From positions 1 to 10,009 of the forward strand of contig JABDLW010000332.1 in assembly GCA_013001805.1 (NCBI GenBank): DNA of 10,009 nt, given 5' to 3'. Source of the stretch: Saprospiraceae bacterium. Its GTDB lineage: Bacteria; Bacteroidota; Bacteroidia; Chitinophagales; Saprospiraceae. The translations under genes were made by a program, and so were the position numbers. The notes below the pieces were generated by a model, which saw nothing but the letters and a program-made list of their open reading frames with translations, was not told the DNA's origin and searched no databases. This document shows positions 1 to 7,097 of the stretch, one piece after another; position 1 is the stretch's first letter; each line of letters begins with the position of its first letter.

Positions 1-83
1 CGTTTGAGGTGGAGCAGGGGGCGGAATTGATTATATCCATGGAAGATTGTTTGTCAAAGGCGGGGAAGGAGATGGATAAATGA
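1..83 (+). CDS. C-terminal tail of an unidentified protein, cut by the window edge
   Basis: Only one plus-strand frame is open from the window edge: 26 codons beginning at base 3 and ending at a TGA at 81-83. The residues read FEVEQGAELIISMEDCL, followed by a charged tail ending in KEMDK. The stretch is too short to assign to a family. It would converge with the repressor gene, with 22 bases between the two stop codons and no hairpin terminator that I can see there. An open frame this short can occur by chance, so the gene is plausible but not secure. Confidence 0.35.
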   Translation, partial: FEVEQGAELIISMEDCLSKAGKEMDK

Positions 84-105
84 TATTATTACTATGATGG
101 TTTAT

Positions 106-900
106 TCAGCGCATAGGCTCAGCACTAATAGTATTCAGTCGATTTAATACCTGATTCACCTTTTCATTGGTATCTTGTAAAGTCTCATGAATGTCAATGA
201 CCGAGACGGCTGGTTTGGTAGGCATATCCATAATGACTTTTATCGCTTTCCAGTACTGTTGTACTTCATCAGCTTTCACGCTTTGAGGAGGATATAAAGA
301 ATTGTCGGAAATCAGTAAAAGAGTCTCACTGTCTTTTTGAATCCTTTTAAACAAGATATCGTGATCAGTTACCACTATGTATGCCTGGTTATTCACGATT
401 TCTTCATAGGACTTTTTTATACCTAGTATAAATGATTGCGAGGGAATGGGCAACATACTATCGCCTGCAATTTGGAAAATGCGTTTGCTGCCGCTCTCAT
501 AGGTGCCTAGATCCCAATTAATTTTTGGTAATGACCGGATATAGCTTGGATCAGAAAAATCATTAAGGTACCCTGCCTGAGCCCGGTGATTCGCTGGCAC
601 AACATCAATTAGTTCAGTACCGGTGAGATCGACACTGACCGGGAAATAGATTTCCCTTGCAGAAATCTTGAGTGTGTCTTGATTTCCTAGTATGGTATAG
701 TCTACTTCAAAGAGGCTTTCCATTGATACATTGAATTGTTTGGCAATCGCAAAGAGCGTTTTGGCGGGAGGCGTATTACCTTCATCATTTTCATAGCTGG
801 CGTAAGTGGATTTCTTAAGATCCAGATTTGCCGCCATTTCTTCTTGAGTGGTTCCCTGCCGTTTCCTTAAGAAGCGTAAATTTTTAGCTAAATAATCCAT
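106..900 (-). CDS. XRE-family repressor with S24 (LexA-like) self-cleavage domain
   Basis: This is a 264-residue DNA-binding repressor. An XRE/Cro-type helix-turn-helix occupies about residues 5-65, with TQEEMAANLDLKKSTYASYE typical of the fold. A LexA/S24 peptidase domain spans about 85-225. The catalytic pair is visible as Ser148 in GDSM and Lys185 in LFKR, 37 residues apart as in E. coli LexA (Ser119/Lys156). An Ala109-Gly110 bond in RAQAGYLNDF lies 38 residues before the serine and is the expected autocleavage site. Proteins of this kind are inactivated by RecA-stimulated self-cleavage or by related signals; that it responds to DNA damage is inferred. A C-terminal extension of about 40 residues (from about 225) looks partly helical and may help oligomerise. 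The gene is divergent from dinB and the DnaE-like gene, so it probably represses them and itself. The ATG start has no clear Shine-Dalgarno. HTH and S24 assignment is secure; the target is inferred. Confidence 0.95.
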   Translation of the reverse strand: MDYLAKNLRFLRKRQGTTQEEMAANLDLKKSTYASYENDEGNTPPAKTLFAIAKQFNVSMESLFEVDYTILGNQDTLKISAREIYFPVSVDLTGTELIDVVPANHRAQAGYLNDFSDPSYIRSLPKINWDLGTYESGSKRIFQIAGDSMLPIPSQSFILGIKKSYEEIVNNQAYIVVTDHDILFKRIQKDSETLLLISDNSLYPPQSVKADEVQQYWKAIKVIMDMPTKPAVSVIDIHETLQDTNEKVNQVLNRLNTISAEPMR

Positions 901-939
901 TAAAAATAGATTTATGTTGCATGGAATCCATTAAAAATA
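894..939. repeat. Two 15-bp direct repeats spanning the repressor start codon
   Basis: The sequence AATCCATTAAAAATA occurs exactly at 894-908 and again at 925-939, a 31-base period. The copy at 894-908 contains the repressor's start codon (minus strand), so the start context is duplicated upstream. On the minus strand each copy reads TATTTTTAATGGATT. The upstream copy therefore offers a second ATG in a different reading frame. It could be a small tandem duplication scar or paired protein-binding sites about three helical turns apart. Confidence 0.8.
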
Positions 940-947
940 TACATTTG

Positions 948-962
948 TCTATTATAAATAGA
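948..962. promoter_or_regulatory. Perfect palindrome TCTATT-ATA-AATAGA, candidate operator
   Basis: Six-base arms TCTATT (948-953) and AATAGA (957-962) flank a 3-base centre. The site lies 48 bases upstream of the repressor start. Read on the minus strand it contains TATAAT (951-956), a possible -10 element, so a protein bound here would block the repressor's own promoter. A lone AAATAGA half-site sits at 904-910 beside the start codon. XRE/S24 repressors commonly bind short palindromes and regulate themselves; that this one is bound by the neighbouring repressor is inferred. Confidence 0.45.
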
Positions 963-1029
963 TTAAAGTTAGTTAATTCATTTGAAAGCCGCAAAATACA
1001 TTCGATTGAATATTTTAGATGCCCATAGA

Positions 1030-1123
1030 TCCTTCAATGACTCCGGATGACTTTAAAATGCATTCGCCCTTAACCTGTCTGTCTCACCGGACAGGCTTGT
1101 TGAAGGACTTCGGATGAAGTTTT
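1030..1123 (+). promoter_or_regulatory. Potential folded leader or small RNA upstream of dinB
   Basis: An outer stem pairs 1030-1040 with 1097-1107 (11 pairs, two of them G-U). An inner hairpin pairs 1074-1081 with 1088-1095 (8 pairs, one G-U, loop TCTCAC). The hairpin is separated from the outer stem by a single base on its 3' side. A competing hairpin, 1104-1111 with 1116-1123 (ACTTC-GGAT-GAAGT core plus G-U pairs), runs into TTTT and excludes the outer stem. All G-U pairs fit a plus-strand transcript; on the minus strand they would be A-C mismatches. No energies were calculated, and no promoter or known riboswitch family is recognised. The remainder of the 901-1275 gap shows no coding sequence. 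Confidence 0.3.
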
Positions 1124-1275
1124 CAATTTCATTGTGAGCATATCAGATTGACCATACCTGAAAGTCAAATCATAAGATTGGTTGCTTCACTATTTTGGGT
1201 ATGCAAATATTGATTTGAGTCAACCGGGATTAAACTGGTTCTGGCAATAGTGGCTACGGGCAAATAGGAAAACTT

Positions 1276-2430
1276 ATGGACTTTAGAAACAGGCATATTG
1301 TTCATTTGGATCTGGATACTTTTTTTATCTCATGTCAACGATTAATTGACTCCAGCCTCATTGGTAAGCCAGTGATCGTGGGGGGCACGGCAGAGCGTGG
1401 AGTTGTAGCATCATGTAGCTATGAGGCCAGACATTATGGAGTACATTCTGCTATGCCTATGAAGCTGGCGTTAAGACTGTGTCCCAATGCTACCGTAGTA
1501 AAAGGCGACATGGATTTGTATGCGCAGAAATCAACCGACGTCACCGATATTGTTGCAGAAGAAGCACCTGTTTATGAAAAAGCCAGTATTGATGAGTTTT
1601 ATATGGACCTCACTGGTATGGACCGGTATTTTGGTTGTTTTAAATGGACCAACGAACTCAAGCAAAAAATTGAAAAAGAAACGGGCTTGCCCATTTCATT
1701 CGGGTTGTCACCCACGAAGACTGTCAGCAAGATTGCTACCGGTGAGGCTAAGCCACGAGGTCAGCTGGAAATTCCTTTTGATCGGGTAAAGCCGTTTCTA
1801 AATCCACTGTCAGTACGAAAAATCCCGATGATCGGAGCGGCTACATATAAGACGCTTTCGCGAGTAGGCATACGAACCATAAAAACACTGGCAGATATTC
1901 CGGAAGAAGTCCTGATAAGACTGTTAGGTAAAAATGGTTCTTCTTTATATCGCAAAGCAAATGGCATTGATCCAACGCCGGTGGTGCAATACAATGAACG
2001 AAAATCAATTTCATCTGAACGAACGTTTATGCGCGACAGCATGGACATTGTGCGCTTAAAATCCTTATTAGTACAAATGATCGAAAACCTCTGTTTTCAG
2101 TTAAGGTCTGAACAAAAAGTCGCTTCAACCATTGCAGTAAAAATCCGGTATTCCAATTTTGATACTCACGTCCAACAAGCCCGGGTGACATACACATCCT
2201 GTGACCATGTACTTATTGCCAAAGCTCTGGAATTATTTGACAAAGTTTACGAACGCCGCATGATGATCAGACTAGTTGGGATAAAACTATCCGGATTGGT
2301 AGCCGGTCATTATCAAATTAACCTATTCGACGATGTGACCATCATCAGTTTGTATCAATCTATGGATCGAATAAAAAATCGATTTGGAAAACATGCAGTG
2401 CGAAGAGCCTCATCGATTAATGATATCTGA
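1276..2430 (+). CDS. dinB: DNA polymerase IV (Y-family translesion polymerase)
   Basis: This is a 384-residue Y-family polymerase that copies damaged DNA with low fidelity and no proofreading. Catalytic metal ligands are visible: Asp12 in HLDLDTFF, and Asp106-Glu107 in the SIDE motif. Phe17 is the expected steric-gate residue excluding ribonucleotides. Other hallmarks are CSYEARHYGV (47-56, fingers), GLSPTKTVSKIA (143-154, palm), a helix-hairpin-helix thumb region around 178-205, and a little-finger domain from about 240 to 340. QINLF at 347-351 matches the consensus clamp-binding pentapeptide QLxLF, so the protein should tether to the sliding clamp. Length is slightly above E. coli Pol IV (351). 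A weak AGGA lies 5 bases before the ATG. The DnaE-like gene follows after 89 bases on the same strand, and the LexA-like repressor is divergent, both pointing to a damage-inducible unit. It is distinct from the DinB/YfiT-like gene at 9628, which shares only the name. Confidence 0.97.
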   Translation: MDFRNRHIVHLDLDTFFISCQRLIDSSLIGKPVIVGGTAERGVVASCSYEARHYGVHSAMPMKLALRLCPNATVVKGDMDLYAQKSTDVTDIVAEEAPVYEKASIDEFYMDLTGMDRYFGCFKWTNELKQKIEKETGLPISFGLSPTKTVSKIATGEAKPRGQLEIPFDRVKPFLNPLSVRKIPMIGAATYKTLSRVGIRTIKTLADIPEEVLIRLLGKNGSSLYRKANGIDPTPVVQYNERKSISSERTFMRDSMDIVRLKSLLVQMIENLCFQLRSEQKVASTIAVKIRYSNFDTHVQQARVTYTSCDHVLIAKALELFDKVYERRMMIRLVGIKLSGLVAGHYQINLFDDVTIISLYQSMDRIKNRFGKHAVRRASSINDI

Positions 2431-2519
2431 TTTAGATTGAAGAATTAGAATTAAAAAATAAATATGAATTAGGAGCGACACACAAATTTAAAGTCAGATG
2501 CACAAAGCCACGATTTAAA

Positions 2520-5500
2520 ATGTACCTAAACTGCCATTCCTACTACTCCCTTCGATATGGAACTATTCCGGTTGAAGAACTGGTTGCCCAAGCTGCGGCT
2601 TTGGGAATTGGTGCTATGGCGCTTACTGATATTCATGTTACCACCGGAGTATTTGATTTTATAAAGGCTTGCAGAGAATATGGTATACATCCGGTAATAG
2701 GTATTGAATTTAGACAAGACCATAAGTTGCTATATGTAGGATTGGCAAGAAATAATGAAGGATTTCATGAATTAAATAAATTCTTGACTTACTACAATAT
2801 TAGTAAAGAGCCATTGCCGGTACGGGCGCCGGATTTTTCCAATGCTTATGTTATTTATCCTGTAGATAATGTTCATCATGTTTTAAGGGAAAATGAATTT
2901 ATTGGTATTTCATTAAAAGATCGATTTAAAGTCATCTATTCTGAGCTAAATGAATACCGGCATAAAATGGTGATATTGCAACCGGTTACATTTAGAAATA
3001 AAAGTGAATTTAATTTACATAAATTACTCAGGTGTATTGATGATAATATTCTTTTATCTATGCTCGGGAAGAAAAACCAGGCTGGCTCTGATGCAGTGAT
3101 GTTGCCTCCGGTTAAATTAAAAGAAGCATATCAGGTTATTCCGGAGGCTATACATAATTCAATTGCCATATTGCGATCGTGTCAATTTAAGTTTGATTTT
3201 AATGAACCAAAAAACAAGGCAACATATACCGGAACACGAGCGGGAGACAAAGAACTATTACAAAAATTGATCGATGATGGATTTCAATATAGATATGGAA
3301 AGAACAATCCGGAAGCCAGGGCCAGAGTGAATAAGGAATTGGATATTATTGATCAATTAGGATTTGGTGGATATTTCCTGTGTACGTGGGATATCGTGCG
3401 TTATAGTCTTTCGCGTGATTTTTTTCATGTAGGCCGTGGTAGTGGGGCAAATTCTATTGTGGCATATATACTCAAGATAACCAATGTGTGTCCGATAAAA
3501 TTAAATCTATATTTCGAACGATTTTTAAATCCCGCTCGAAAAGTGCCACCTGACTTTGATATTGATTGGAGCTGGAAAGACCGTGATCAGATTTTAGATT
3601 ATTTATTTAAACGATTTGATCCGGCTTGTACAGCATTTTGTGGTACTATAGGATCATTTAAACATCGATCTATTCATCGTGAATTAGGAAAGGTAGTGGG
3701 ATTGCCCAAGGCGGAGATTGATTTGCTATCTGCAAATCCCCAGAACCTGCATGAGAAAAGTAAGGAGGTGAGACTTATTCATAAGTATGCCAAAATGATG
3801 CAGTCTTTTCCAAATCAACTGTCAATGCATGCTTGTGGTGTAATAATAAGCGAAAAGCCGCTTACCTACTATACTGCTATGAATTTTCCGCCCAAAGGAT
3901 TTAAAACGGCACAGATAGATATGTATATAGCTGAGGATATTGGCTTTGAGAAATTTGATATTCTTAGTCAGCGGGGATTGGGAACCATACATTCCACCAT
4001 AGAATTGGTCAAAGAAACCAGGGGAGTCGACATTGATTTTAATAATACAAACCTTTATGTAGATCATCCTAAGTGCAATGAAATGCTTTCAAAGGGGAAG
4101 ACCATCGGTTGTTTTTATGTCGAGTCTCCTGCTATGCGTGGTTTATTACGTCGATTACGGGCTAATAATTACAATATTCTTGTAGCCGCATCCAGTGTAA
4201 TCAGACCGGGAGTTGCTAAATCAGGAATGCTACGCGAGTTTCAATACAGACATAATAATCCGGATAATTTTGAATATTTTCATCCGGTTTTTAAAGAGCA
4301 CCTGGGAGATACATACGGAGTAATGGTGTATCAGGAAGATGTGATTAAAATCGCTCATTATTTTGGTGGATTAGATATGGCAGACGGAGATATACTGCGA
4401 CGGGGAATGTCAGGTAAAACACGCTCTTCTAAAGAACTTGAAAAAGTAAAAGATCGTTTTTTTAGTAATTGTAAAAAACGAGGATACCCGGATGAACTGA
4501 CTAATGAAGTGTACCGGCAGATAGAATCATTCGCGGGATTTTCCTTTTGTAAATCACATTCGGCAAGTTATGCTGTAGAATCGTATTTGGCGCTGTATTT
4601 GAAGATACATTTTCCCTTGGAATTTATGGTTTCGGCAATAAATAATTTTGGTGGTTTTTATCGAAAGGAAGTTTATTTTCATGAAGTACGAATGGCCGGT
4701 GGTAAAGTCTGTCAGCCATGTGTAAATCATAGTGATGTGCTTGCCAGTTTACATGATCATGATATTTATATTGGTCTTAGTTCAATAGAAGGATTTAATT
4801 TGCATATTGCTGAGAGAATTGTGGTCGAGAGAAAACTGGGTGGGTTATACGAATCGTTAAGTGATTTTGTAGATCGGTTATCAATTGGTATCGAACATGT
4901 TGAATTATTAGTTTTCGTGGGAGCATTTCGATGTACTGGAAAGCCAAAAAATGAATTGAGCCTGGAGGCACGTATGTTGATAAACAAGAATCAGAAGAGG
5001 AATGGAGAGCATGTGCGGAAGTTGTTCAACGAACCAGTAAAAGAGTGGAAATTCCCGGTGTTGACCAGAAATGCTTTTGAAGACTCTTTTGATGAAATTG
5101 AAATTTTGGGATTTCCGGTTTCAAAAGATCCTTTTAGTTTATTGAAGACGAACTACCGAGGCGATGTGCAGGTAAAAGAATTTTTAAACTATGAGAATAA
5201 AGTAGTTCGAATAGTGGGATACTTAATTGCCAGGAAGGATGTACCTACCGCAAAGGGGCACATGAATTTTGGTACCTGGATTGATAGTGAAGGATCGTTT
5301 TTTGATACGACACATTTTCCGGATATATTATATCGGTGGCCATTTAAAGGGCCGGGTTGTTATTTGATTCAAGGGAAAGTTGTTGTGGAATTTGGATTTC
5401 CATCGATTGAAGTCGAAAAAGTGGATCGACTTGCGATGGTCGATGATCCACGATATGAAGATCCCAGAACCAGGATACGACTGCCGGATGGCTCTAATGT

Positions 5501-5576
5501 CTCACCCCGGCCACTGACCCGGGCACCCTATCCTTCTAAGGGGAAAGTTGATGAATTGTATGGCAGAGGGAAGTAG
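2520..5576 (+). CDS. dnaE: Short DnaE-type DNA polymerase alpha subunit, probably an error-prone paralogue
   Basis: This is a 1018-residue C-family polymerase. It opens with a PHP domain (about 1-210), followed by the palm, with HVGRGSGANSIVAYILKIT at 303-321. Catalytic Asp345 and Asp347 lie in PDFDID, and the third aspartate is probably Asp480 in EKFD. The fingers and helix-hairpin-helix region follow, and an OB fold covers about 890-970 (VVRIVGYL and MNFGTWIDSEG). E. coli DnaE is about 1160 residues; the C-terminal tau-binding region appears absent, arguing against a replicative role. The PHP domain is degenerate: Asn4 replaces the first His of LHxHS, Tyr13 the usual Asp, and Ile38 the His of TDH, so proofreading or phosphatase activity is unlikely. 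No in-frame start lies upstream of the ATG and no good Shine-Dalgarno precedes it. Its position after dinB suggests translesion synthesis, like DnaE2/ImuC. The family is secure; the error-prone role is inferred. Confidence 0.93.
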   Translation: MYLNCHSYYSLRYGTIPVEELVAQAAALGIGAMALTDIHVTTGVFDFIKACREYGIHPVIGIEFRQDHKLLYVGLARNNEGFHELNKFLTYYNISKEPLPVRAPDFSNAYVIYPVDNVHHVLRENEFIGISLKDRFKVIYSELNEYRHKMVILQPVTFRNKSEFNLHKLLRCIDDNILLSMLGKKNQAGSDAVMLPPVKLKEAYQVIPEAIHNSIAILRSCQFKFDFNEPKNKATYTGTRAGDKELLQKLIDDGFQYRYGKNNPEARARVNKELDIIDQLGFGGYFLCTWDIVRYSLSRDFFHVGRGSGANSIVAYILKITNVCPIKLNLYFERFLNPARKVPPDFDIDWSWKDRDQILDYLFKRFDPACTAFCGTIGSFKHRSIHRELGKVVGLPKAEIDLLSANPQNLHEKSKEVRLIHKYAKMMQSFPNQLSMHACGVIISEKPLTYYTAMNFPPKGFKTAQIDMYIAEDIGFEKFDILSQRGLGTIHSTIELVKETRGVDIDFNNTNLYVDHPKCNEMLSKGKTIGCFYVESPAMRGLLRRLRANNYNILVAASSVIRPGVAKSGMLREFQYRHNNPDNFEYFHPVFKEHLGDTYGVMVYQEDVIKIAHYFGGLDMADGDILRRGMSGKTRSSKELEKVKDRFFSNCKKRGYPDELTNEVYRQIESFAGFSFCKSHSASYAVESYLALYLKIHFPLEFMVSAINNFGGFYRKEVYFHEVRMAGGKVCQPCVNHSDVLASLHDHDIYIGLSSIEGFNLHIAERIVVERKLGGLYESLSDFVDRLSIGIEHVELLVFVGAFRCTGKPKNELSLEARMLINKNQKRNGEHVRKLFNEPVKEWKFPVLTRNAFEDSFDEIEILGFPVSKDPFSLLKTNYRGDVQVKEFLNYENKVVRIVGYLIARKDVPTAKGHMNFGTWIDSEGSFFDTTHFPDILYRWPFKGPGCYLIQGKVVVEFGFPSIEVEKVDRLAMVDDPRYEDPRTRIRLPDGSNVSPRPLTRAPYPSKGKVDELYGRGK

Positions 5577-5591
5577 CATTTGCTTTGTTGC

Positions 5592-5598
5592 AAAGGAG
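5592..5598 (+). promoter_or_regulatory. Ribosome binding site for the rhodanese gene (decides the start)
   Basis: AAAGGAG lies 11 bases before an in-frame GTG at 5610 and 9 bases before an out-of-frame ATG at 5608. The overlapping ATGTG means the out-of-frame ATG would give only a 14-residue peptide ending at 5652. The site favours GTG 5610 over an earlier TTG at 5580 as the rhodanese start. Confidence 0.55.
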
Positions 5599-5609
5599 TA
5601 ATAAAATAT

Positions 5610-5945
5610 GTGGGTGATCAATATCACAACGCTACTGCCAGCCCTTATCTAATTTCGCGCCAGCAAATACAATTATATATGAAAAATAACAATAACGGCA
5701 CCGTGATCGACGTCAGAGAACCTTTTGAGTTGACTTTCGGTAAATTCGAAGACGCAATCAACATTCCTATGGGAGAAATTCCCGGAAGTTTGATACGCCT
5801 CGAAAAATTACCCCGACCACTGATTTTTATTTGCGCCTCAGGCAATAGGAGTGGGCAGGTAGTACAATATCTTCAGGGAATTGGATGGACCGATGTGCAC
5901 AATGGCGGTGGTTGGAAAATGTTTAAAGCAAGAAAAGCTGCCTGA
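5610..5945 (+). CDS. Single-domain rhodanese-like sulfurtransferase
   Basis: This is a small rhodanese-fold protein of 111 residues from the GTG start used here, or 121 from a TTG at 5580. Such proteins move sulfane sulfur from thiosulfate or persulfides to thiol acceptors. The first strand motif VIDVREPFE (32-40) and INIPMGEIP (50-58) are typical. The active-site loop CASGNRSG begins with the catalytic Cys75, and G-x-R-S is kept. No signal peptide is visible, so it should be cytosolic. An ATG further in (5679) would cut into the fold. The gene begins 33 bases after the dnaE stop (3 bases if the TTG is used), so it is probably on the same transcript, but no functional link to DNA repair is evident; it may be a bystander. 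Rhodanese identity is secure; the exact start is not. Confidence 0.88.
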   Translation: MGDQYHNATASPYLISRQQIQLYMKNNNNGTVIDVREPFELTFGKFEDAINIPMGEIPGSLIRLEKLPRPLIFICASGNRSGQVVQYLQGIGWTDVHNGGGWKMFKARKAA

Positions 5946-6056
5946 ACCGACAACTATGATTTCCCGGTAGTTTATTCTACAAACGGATATAATTTTTAGT
6001 ATCCATTCTACTATCTTTATTAATTGTTAGATTAGAAGCCATTTCTCAAAATCGGA

Positions 6057-7007
6057 ATGATGGTGGAAAACGTACACAAGGATATTCCCGGGAATCCCTC
6101 CACAGCCAAGTCCAGTAAAGTACAATTGAACGATCGGTCAAATGGACAGCCATTACGTGTATTGACAGAAGATGACTGGACTTTTTGGATAAGAGAAGGT
6201 TACGTGGTTATTAAAAACGCCATCTCAAAAGAACAAGCCAGGATTACGGCTGATTTCCTTTGGGAATTTGAGGATAAAGATCCCGGAAATCCCAACACCT
6301 GGTATACAGCACCCCGGGCCGAGATGCAGATGAAAGAACTGATCGGAAGTGGAATGGTTGAAGTATATAATCATCAATTATTATGGCAGAATCGCCAATC
6401 TCCGCGTATTTACGACGCATTTGTAGACATCTGGGGTACAAAAAAATTATGGGTAACCATCGACCGGGCAAATTTGAATTTTCCCAAAAAGAAACATGCC
6501 GACTTTAGTGGTTTTATTCATTGGGATTATGATCCCGACACCAAACCCCAGAATGTTCAGGGCGTTTTGGCTCTGGCGGATCAGACTGATGAAAACATGG
6601 GAGGGTTTCAATGTATACCAGAGCTATTTCGCACTTACGACACCTGGAAGCTAAGCCAACCGGAAGGCCGTGACCGTTTTAAACCTGACATAACCGGATT
6701 TGAAGATAAAATCGTAAAAGTAGGGCTGGAGGCGGGTGATTTATTGATTTTCCATAGTGCTCAACCGCATGGCATCCGCCCAAATTTATCTCAGAATAAA
6801 GTACGTATTGCACAGTATATTTCCATGATGCCAGCACAGGAAGAAAACGGTGAATTGAGAGAATGGCGAATAAATTCCTGGCGCAACCGCATCGCCCCGG
6901 AGGGATATGCCTTTCCGGGAGATCCGAGAAAATGGGAGCAAAAAAAATATCGACAAGCAGAGCTAAGTTTGCTGGGTAAAAAACTATTAGGCTTAGAAAA
7001 CTGGTGA
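6057..7007 (+). CDS. Phytanoyl-CoA dioxygenase (PhyH) family Fe(II)/2-oxoglutarate oxygenase
   Basis: This is a 316-residue member of the PhyH family, which hydroxylates small organic substrates using Fe(II), oxygen and 2-oxoglutarate. The iron triad is visible as His155 and Asp157 in FIHWDYD and a distal His238 in PHGIRPN. Arg250 (VRIAQY) is placed to bind the 2-oxoglutarate carboxylate. The N-terminal EDDWTFWIREGYVVIKNAIS (38-57) is the usual opening of the family. There is no signal peptide, so it is cytosolic. Two adjacent ATGs (6057 and 6060) make the start ambiguous by one codon, and only weak GGA precedes them. It lies 111 bases after the rhodanese gene and 90 bases before a PQQ dehydrogenase on the same strand, so the last two may be co-expressed. 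The substrate is unknown; the family also includes enzymes acting on amino acids, natural products and halogenated compounds. Confidence 0.9.
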   Translation: MMVENVHKDIPGNPSTAKSSKVQLNDRSNGQPLRVLTEDDWTFWIREGYVVIKNAISKEQARITADFLWEFEDKDPGNPNTWYTAPRAEMQMKELIGSGMVEVYNHQLLWQNRQSPRIYDAFVDIWGTKKLWVTIDRANLNFPKKKHADFSGFIHWDYDPDTKPQNVQGVLALADQTDENMGGFQCIPELFRTYDTWKLSQPEGRDRFKPDITGFEDKIVKVGLEAGDLLIFHSAQPHGIRPNLSQNKVRIAQYISMMPAQEENGELREWRINSWRNRIAPEGYAFPGDPRKWEQKKYRQAELSLLGKKLLGLENW

Positions 7008-7097
7008 AATGACCCAAATAGTAGAATACGCTACAAGGCTTATGCCTAGCAAAGAAAACCACATGCCTAACTGATGCATAAAAGAGGATGAGAAAAT

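Noticed and set aside
1520..1789. Overlapping plus-strand frame of 89 codons inside dinB
   Set aside because: The region encodes conserved Pol IV motifs, including SIDE, in the main frame; the alternative frame has no family features.
5580..5609. TTG at 5580 as the rhodanese start
   Set aside because: Possible, but the added ten residues do not extend the fold, and AAAGGAG at 5592-5598 lies downstream of it and fits GTG 5610.
5988..5993. TATAAT upstream of the PhyH gene as a promoter -10 element
   Set aside because: No matching -35 or Bacteroidota-type -33 TTG lies at the right distance, and the stretch is AT-rich, so chance is likely.
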